The position numbers were made by a program, and so were the translations under genes. DNA of 64,000 nucleotides. It comes from Synchiropus splendidus (lineage: Eukaryota; Chordata; Actinopteri; Syngnathiformes; Callionymidae). Numbering within the stretch: position 1 is the first letter of the stretch; every line of letters begins with the position of its first letter. Of the stretch, positions 62,791-64,000 are shown one piece after another. The notes beneath the pieces are model-generated. The model had not been told where the DNA came from, did not search any database, and was given only the letters and a program-made list of their open reading frames with translations. The stretch lies in assembly GCF_027744825.2 (NCBI RefSeq), contig NC_071334.1, forward strand, positions 66,375,437 to 66,439,436, in the 5' to 3' direction.

Positions 62791-64000
62791 TGGATCGATA
62801 ATCAACTCAGCAATTCCCGATCCGTCAAAAATGCTGGTATTGGAGCCCAATGCCGATACAAGATCTAATCGGGCCCATCCTTGGTATCAAGATTCTTGCA
62901 GTGTGAGAGTGGTTAATACCTGTTCCACTTGAATCTGGAAATGAGGGACTTGATCCAGTTCTTGAAAGGATCACGTGGTACAGCCGTTTGCAAGGCTTTA
63001 AATGTCAACAGTCAACACAGACATCATCAATTCATGCCTCGGTGCACGTTGCTCAAAATTACGTGCCACATTGCTTGATATTGGATTGGAGTCAGGACAC
63101 AGAGGGCAGATCACGAGGGATCTTCCTGCTCCACTTGCTCATTTGTTGTGGCTGCCATTCCACATGTGTGCTTCCGCTTTACAAACCTTTCAGAAGCTCG
63201 CTTCATAATCGGTATTTTAGAAACAATTCTCCTGTATTTTTTTATTAACTGATAAACTTTTCTTTCCCCCTATTCATACCATTGACAGTGTGTGTGGAAG
63301 GAAGAGTGATCTGCTATGTGGGTCACTCTTTGTATCTGTCTGTGTAGGAAGAAAGCCACTGAATTAGACTGTAGAAATAGTGCTGTTACCCAAATGCAGG
63401 TTGCTGTCGAACAAAAGACAAGGTGGGGCCAGTGTATTGGATCATCACAATATTTGTATATTTGTAGGTCAGTGTGATTCACATGAAAGAGAGCAATGCA
63501 TTTAAGATGGCCAATTCTAAACACTTTGGGTGGTAAACAAGGAGTGAAGAGGAGTTGATGGAGTTGACTGAAAAATAAGGAATACAATTTTGCGCTTCAA
63601 ATTGCCAAATTCCTCTGTCGCTGAATAGCAAAGAGAAACTCAAAAGCAGCGGTCCTCCCTCTGGTGTTGCTGTTTCTCAGCTCTATTTTTCAAAGTCGGC
63701 AGCGTGAGTTCACAGAGGGACCTAATCCCAAAAGCTTTCTGTTTAGAAACATTACTGAAGCAGCTGACGCTTCACACAGTCTCTGACCTTCTATGCAGGT
63801 TTGAATGCCCCAGAGCTCTGCAACACTCCAACCTGCCAGACTGCGAGGTATTATGAGTGAATTGTAGGCATCAAAATTTGATAAGTAATCTTGCTGAAAA
63901 TATAATGTTTCATACAGGACCTGGGCCTGATAATAAATGAGATTTAGAGGACTGAACATCAGTGCTTTAATGATAACAAATGTTTGAAGGATGCACAATT

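Larger units (their letters stand above)
59271..64000 (+). other. Start of the following gabrg3 intron; next exon not reached
   Basis: Begins with a GTAAAT donor. The next expected exon (encoding a YGYPKEE-type start and a WRLYQFDF-type motif) was searched for by eye to the window end and not seen. A strong acceptor at 61007 (CTTTTCTTCCGCAG) is followed by a short open frame that does not match the receptor. The span contains three (AT)n arrays, the repeat at 59943-60597 and a second copy of a 0.5-kb repeat at 62227-62790. Confidence 0.75.

Noticed and set aside
63799..63847. Short exon-like block between CTATGCAG and GCGAG|GTATTA
   Set aside because: About 49 bases with no resemblance to the expected receptor exon; likely chance splice signals.
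1..64000. Search for CRISPR arrays, bacterial operons, tRNA or rRNA genes and intact viral genes
   Set aside because: None seen by eye. The window is vertebrate intronic DNA. Small RNA genes without obvious motifs would need a structure-based search to exclude.

Overview
The window looks like genomic DNA of a bony fish, probably a teleost. It is almost entirely intronic and repeat-rich. One vertebrate gene is identifiable: a GABA-A receptor gamma subunit, best matched to gamma-3 (gabrg3), on the + strand. Four coding segments are visible: 31546-31613, 54009-54100, 54287-54418 and 59188-59270. Together they encode a continuous stretch of the extracellular ligand-binding domain, from the segment before loop D through the Cys-loop. 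Signal-peptide and N-terminal exons were not found upstream of 31546. The exons after the Cys-loop (rest of the extracellular domain, four membrane helices, intracellular loop) were not found before 64000. Both sets are presumed to lie outside the window. The teleost assignment rests on hAT-type non-autonomous elements and an L2/Rex-like LINE of kinds common in fish, together with the receptor's divergence from mammals.

Layout: 1-31545 is inferred to be intron 2 (or the 5' flank) and holds many degenerate DNA-transposon remnants and two large inverted-repeat elements (3834-4555, 20758-21557). 31614-54008 is a 22.4 kb intron with a clean hAT MITE carrying an 8-bp target duplication (39843-40048), a cluster of copies of one short dispersed repeat (about 37.6-47.9 kb) and microsatellites. 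54009-54418 holds what is one 221-bp exon in mammals, split here by an extra 186-bp intron. 54419-59187 is a 4.8 kb intron carrying a 5'-truncated LINE on the - strand. 59271-64000 is the start of the next intron, with three long (AT)n arrays and several repeats.

The most interesting points are in the receptor gene. (1) There is an additional intron inside the otherwise single exon, flanked by the same six bases CAACAG at both junctions. (2) A second good 3' splice site inside that intron would add exactly 29 in-frame codons just before ligand-binding loop A. (3) Loop D has isoleucine where mammalian gamma-2 has the benzodiazepine-site Phe77. No prokaryotic genes, operons, CRISPR arrays or intact viral genes were seen. 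Most short open frames in the window are chance frames in introns or repeats.
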